The translations under genes were made by a program, and so were the position numbers. DNA of 7,648 nucleotides from Burkholderiaceae bacterium. Lineage in GTDB: Bacteria; Pseudomonadota; Gammaproteobacteria; Burkholderiales; Burkholderiaceae. Shown piece by piece: positions 6,693 through 7,648 of this stretch. The notes under the pieces are model-generated. The model searched no databases, was not told the DNA's origin, and saw nothing but the letters and a program-made list of their open reading frames with translations. Each line of letters opens with the position of its first letter. Position 1 is the stretch's first letter. The stretch lies in NCBI GenBank assembly GCA_947380285.1, contig CANCQD010000104.1, positions 1 to 7,648 of the forward strand, in the 5' to 3' direction.

Positions 6693-6995
6693 ATGAAGAC
6701 ATGGACCGTAGATTTGTATAGACTGATTTCACCTCTAGTTGAAATCGTCTTAGGGCTATTGCTGCTTGTCAATGGGGTTCTGCTGCTTGTTAATTACTTC
6801 GGACTATTTCCATCTCAGCAAAAGTTCCTAGACTTTTTGGGTCTTGAGTCCCTGACTAGAAAGTCAGCTTTTGAATGGCGGTCTTTCATCGAGTTTATCC
6901 ATGTAATGGTGGCTTGTCATATCTCTGCATTTGTAATGATTTGCATGGGCATAGTGATCTTAGGGGCTGCACTTCATACCAAGAAGTCTCTCTAG
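6693..6995 (+). CDS. Small two-helix membrane protein of unknown function
   Basis: This 100-residue protein is not one I recognise. It has two long hydrophobic segments, at about 9-36 (SPLVEIVLGLLLLVNGVLLL region, then VNYFGLF) and about 65-94 (FIEFIHVMVACHISAFVMIC region, then MGIVILGAAL). A more polar loop joins them (PSQQKFLDFLGLESLTRKSAFEWRS), and there is a short basic tail, HTKKSL. No catalytic motif or cysteine pair is apparent. ATG is the start; GGGAAG lies 11 bases upstream, a rather long spacing. A plausible promoter precedes it and a strong hairpin follows the stop, which supports a real single-gene unit. It is transcribed away from the pga operon and shares its upstream region, so co-regulation with PNAG synthesis is possible but unproven. 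It does not resemble PgaD. Confidence 0.7.
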   Translation: MKTWTVDLYRLISPLVEIVLGLLLLVNGVLLLVNYFGLFPSQQKFLDFLGLESLTRKSAFEWRSFIEFIHVMVACHISAFVMICMGIVILGAALHTKKSL

Positions 6996-6998
6996 CCC

Positions 6999-7057
6999 TC
7001 CACCGCATTACAAGATCAAGAACTATTGGATCTTGTAAGTGCTTGTTTTGTGGTGGA
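6999..7057 (+). terminator. Large hairpin between the convergent small ORF and guaA
   Basis: TTACAAGATC (7008-7017) pairs perfectly with GATCTTGTAA (7029-7038) around an 11-base loop. GCA (7005-7007) can pair with TGC (7040-7042) past one bulged G, and an outer TCCACC (6999-7004) can pair with GGTGGA (7052-7057). On the plus strand the core stem is followed by GTGCTTGTTTTG, moderately T-rich, so it best fits the end of the small gene's transcript. The minus-strand side has no T run, though the stem may still protect the guaA mRNA 3' end. Confidence 0.6.
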
Positions 7058-7075
7058 CATTTGTAGTGAGAACTT

Positions 7076-7648
7076 CTACTCCCACTCAATGGTTGCCGGT
7101 GGTTTTCCGCTGATGTCGTAAACAACACGGTTGATGCCACGTACTTCATTAATGATGCGATTGGAAACCTTACCCAATAATTCATGGGGTAAATGCGCCC
7201 AATGTGCGGTCATAAAGTCTTGCGTTTGTACTGCTCTGAGTGCCACAACATATTCGTATGTTCTGCCATCGCCCATCACACCTACTGACTTTACTGGCAA
7301 GAAGACAGCAAAAGCCTGACTTGTTAAGTCATACCAGGATTTTTGACTGACTTCATCGATCGTATTACGTAGCTCTTCAATGAAGATCGCATCGGCACGT
7401 TGCAGCAAACTAGCAAATTCTGCCTTTACTTCACCTAAGATGCGAACCCCAAGACCTGGCCCCGGGAATGGATGGCGATACACCATCTCACGGGGTAAAC
7501 CTAGAGCAACACCGAGTTCACGCACTTCGTCTTTGAACAACTCACGCAATGGCTCAAGCAACTTAAGATGCATATCTTCAGGTAAGCCACCAACATTGTG
7601 ATGACTCTTAATGGTGTGAGCACCCTTTTTACCTTTACCAGCAGATTC
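7076..7648 (-). CDS. guaA: GMP synthase (glutamine-hydrolysing), C-terminal part
   Basis: GuaA converts XMP, ATP and glutamine to GMP in the cytoplasm, the last step of guanine nucleotide synthesis. The window holds the last 190 codons of a protein of about 525-540 residues; the frame runs off the right edge without a start. Recognisable blocks are [16 protein letters not shown] near the edge, [105 protein letters not shown] and the terminal PPATIEWE. These cover the end of the ATP-pyrophosphatase domain and the GuaA dimerisation domain. The internal Met at 7573 is not the start. The 3' end of guaA is a known integration site for genomic islands in several bacteria; no integrase follows it here. 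Confidence 0.99.
   Translation of the reverse strand, partial: ESAGKGKKGAHTIKSHHNVGGLPEDMHLKLLEPLRELFKDEVRELGVALGLPREMVYRHPFPGPGLGVRILGEVKAEFASLLQRADAIFIEELRNTIDEVSQKSWYDLTSQAFAVFLPVKSVGVMGDGRTYEYVVALRAVQTQDFMTAHWAHLPHELLGKVSNRIINEVRGINRVVYDISGKPPATIEWE

Noticed and set aside
7076..7573. Complete 165-residue gene starting at the ATG at 7573
   Set aside because: The frame continues upstream to the window edge with conserved GuaA residues ([11 protein letters not shown]), so 7573 is an internal Met of guaA.
1..7648. CRISPR array, tRNA or rRNA gene, insertion sequence or integrase
   Set aside because: I read for regularly spaced repeats, tRNA arm motifs and transposase or integrase motifs on both strands and found none that could be supported.

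Overview
The window looks like chromosomal DNA of a low-to-mid GC betaproteobacterium of the Burkholderiales. A Polynucleobacter-like freshwater bacterium is my best guess, based on the GuaA C-terminus, the DUF455-like gene fragment and the base composition. This is inference; no database search was possible.

Layout, left to right. (1) Positions 1-127, minus strand: the first 42 codons of a gene running off the left edge, probably a DUF455 ferritin-like protein. (2) Positions 128-392: a non-coding gap with a weak promoter candidate for that gene. (3) Positions 393-6458, minus strand: a complete four-gene operon for poly-beta-1,6-N-acetyl-D-glucosamine (PNAG/PGA) biofilm exopolysaccharide, transcribed pgaC-pgaD-pgaA-pgaB. 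The genes overlap or abut (ATGA overlap C/D, 1 bp between D and A, 0 bp between A and B). (4) Positions 6459-6692: a divergent AT-rich intergenic region with a near-perfect 24-bp inverted repeat, a plus-strand sigma-70-like promoter and a short leader reading frame before pgaC. (5) Positions 6693-6995, plus strand: a 100-residue two-helix membrane protein of unknown function. (6) Positions 6996-7075: a convergent gap with a strong hairpin. (7) Positions 7076-7648, minus strand: the C-terminal 190 codons of guaA (GMP synthase), running off the right edge.

How the genes work together (established from E. coli PgaABCD and the orthologous Hms and Bps systems). PgaC, a family 2 glycosyltransferase, with PgaD polymerises UDP-GlcNAc and moves the chain across the inner membrane; in E. 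coli the pair needs cyclic di-GMP. PgaB in the periplasm partly de-N-acetylates the chain and carries a C-terminal glycoside hydrolase domain. PgaA carries the chain through the outer membrane by a TPR domain plus beta-barrel. All four parts are intact here, with the expected motifs. Points unlike E. coli are the C-D-A-B gene order, TTG starts for pgaC and pgaA, a short PgaC N-terminus behind two in-frame stops, and a PgaB signal peptide without a lipobox. I see no entirely new system. The most open questions are the small membrane protein divergent from pgaC, the intergenic inverted repeat, and a degenerate copy of the guaA 3' end at the far side of the operon.
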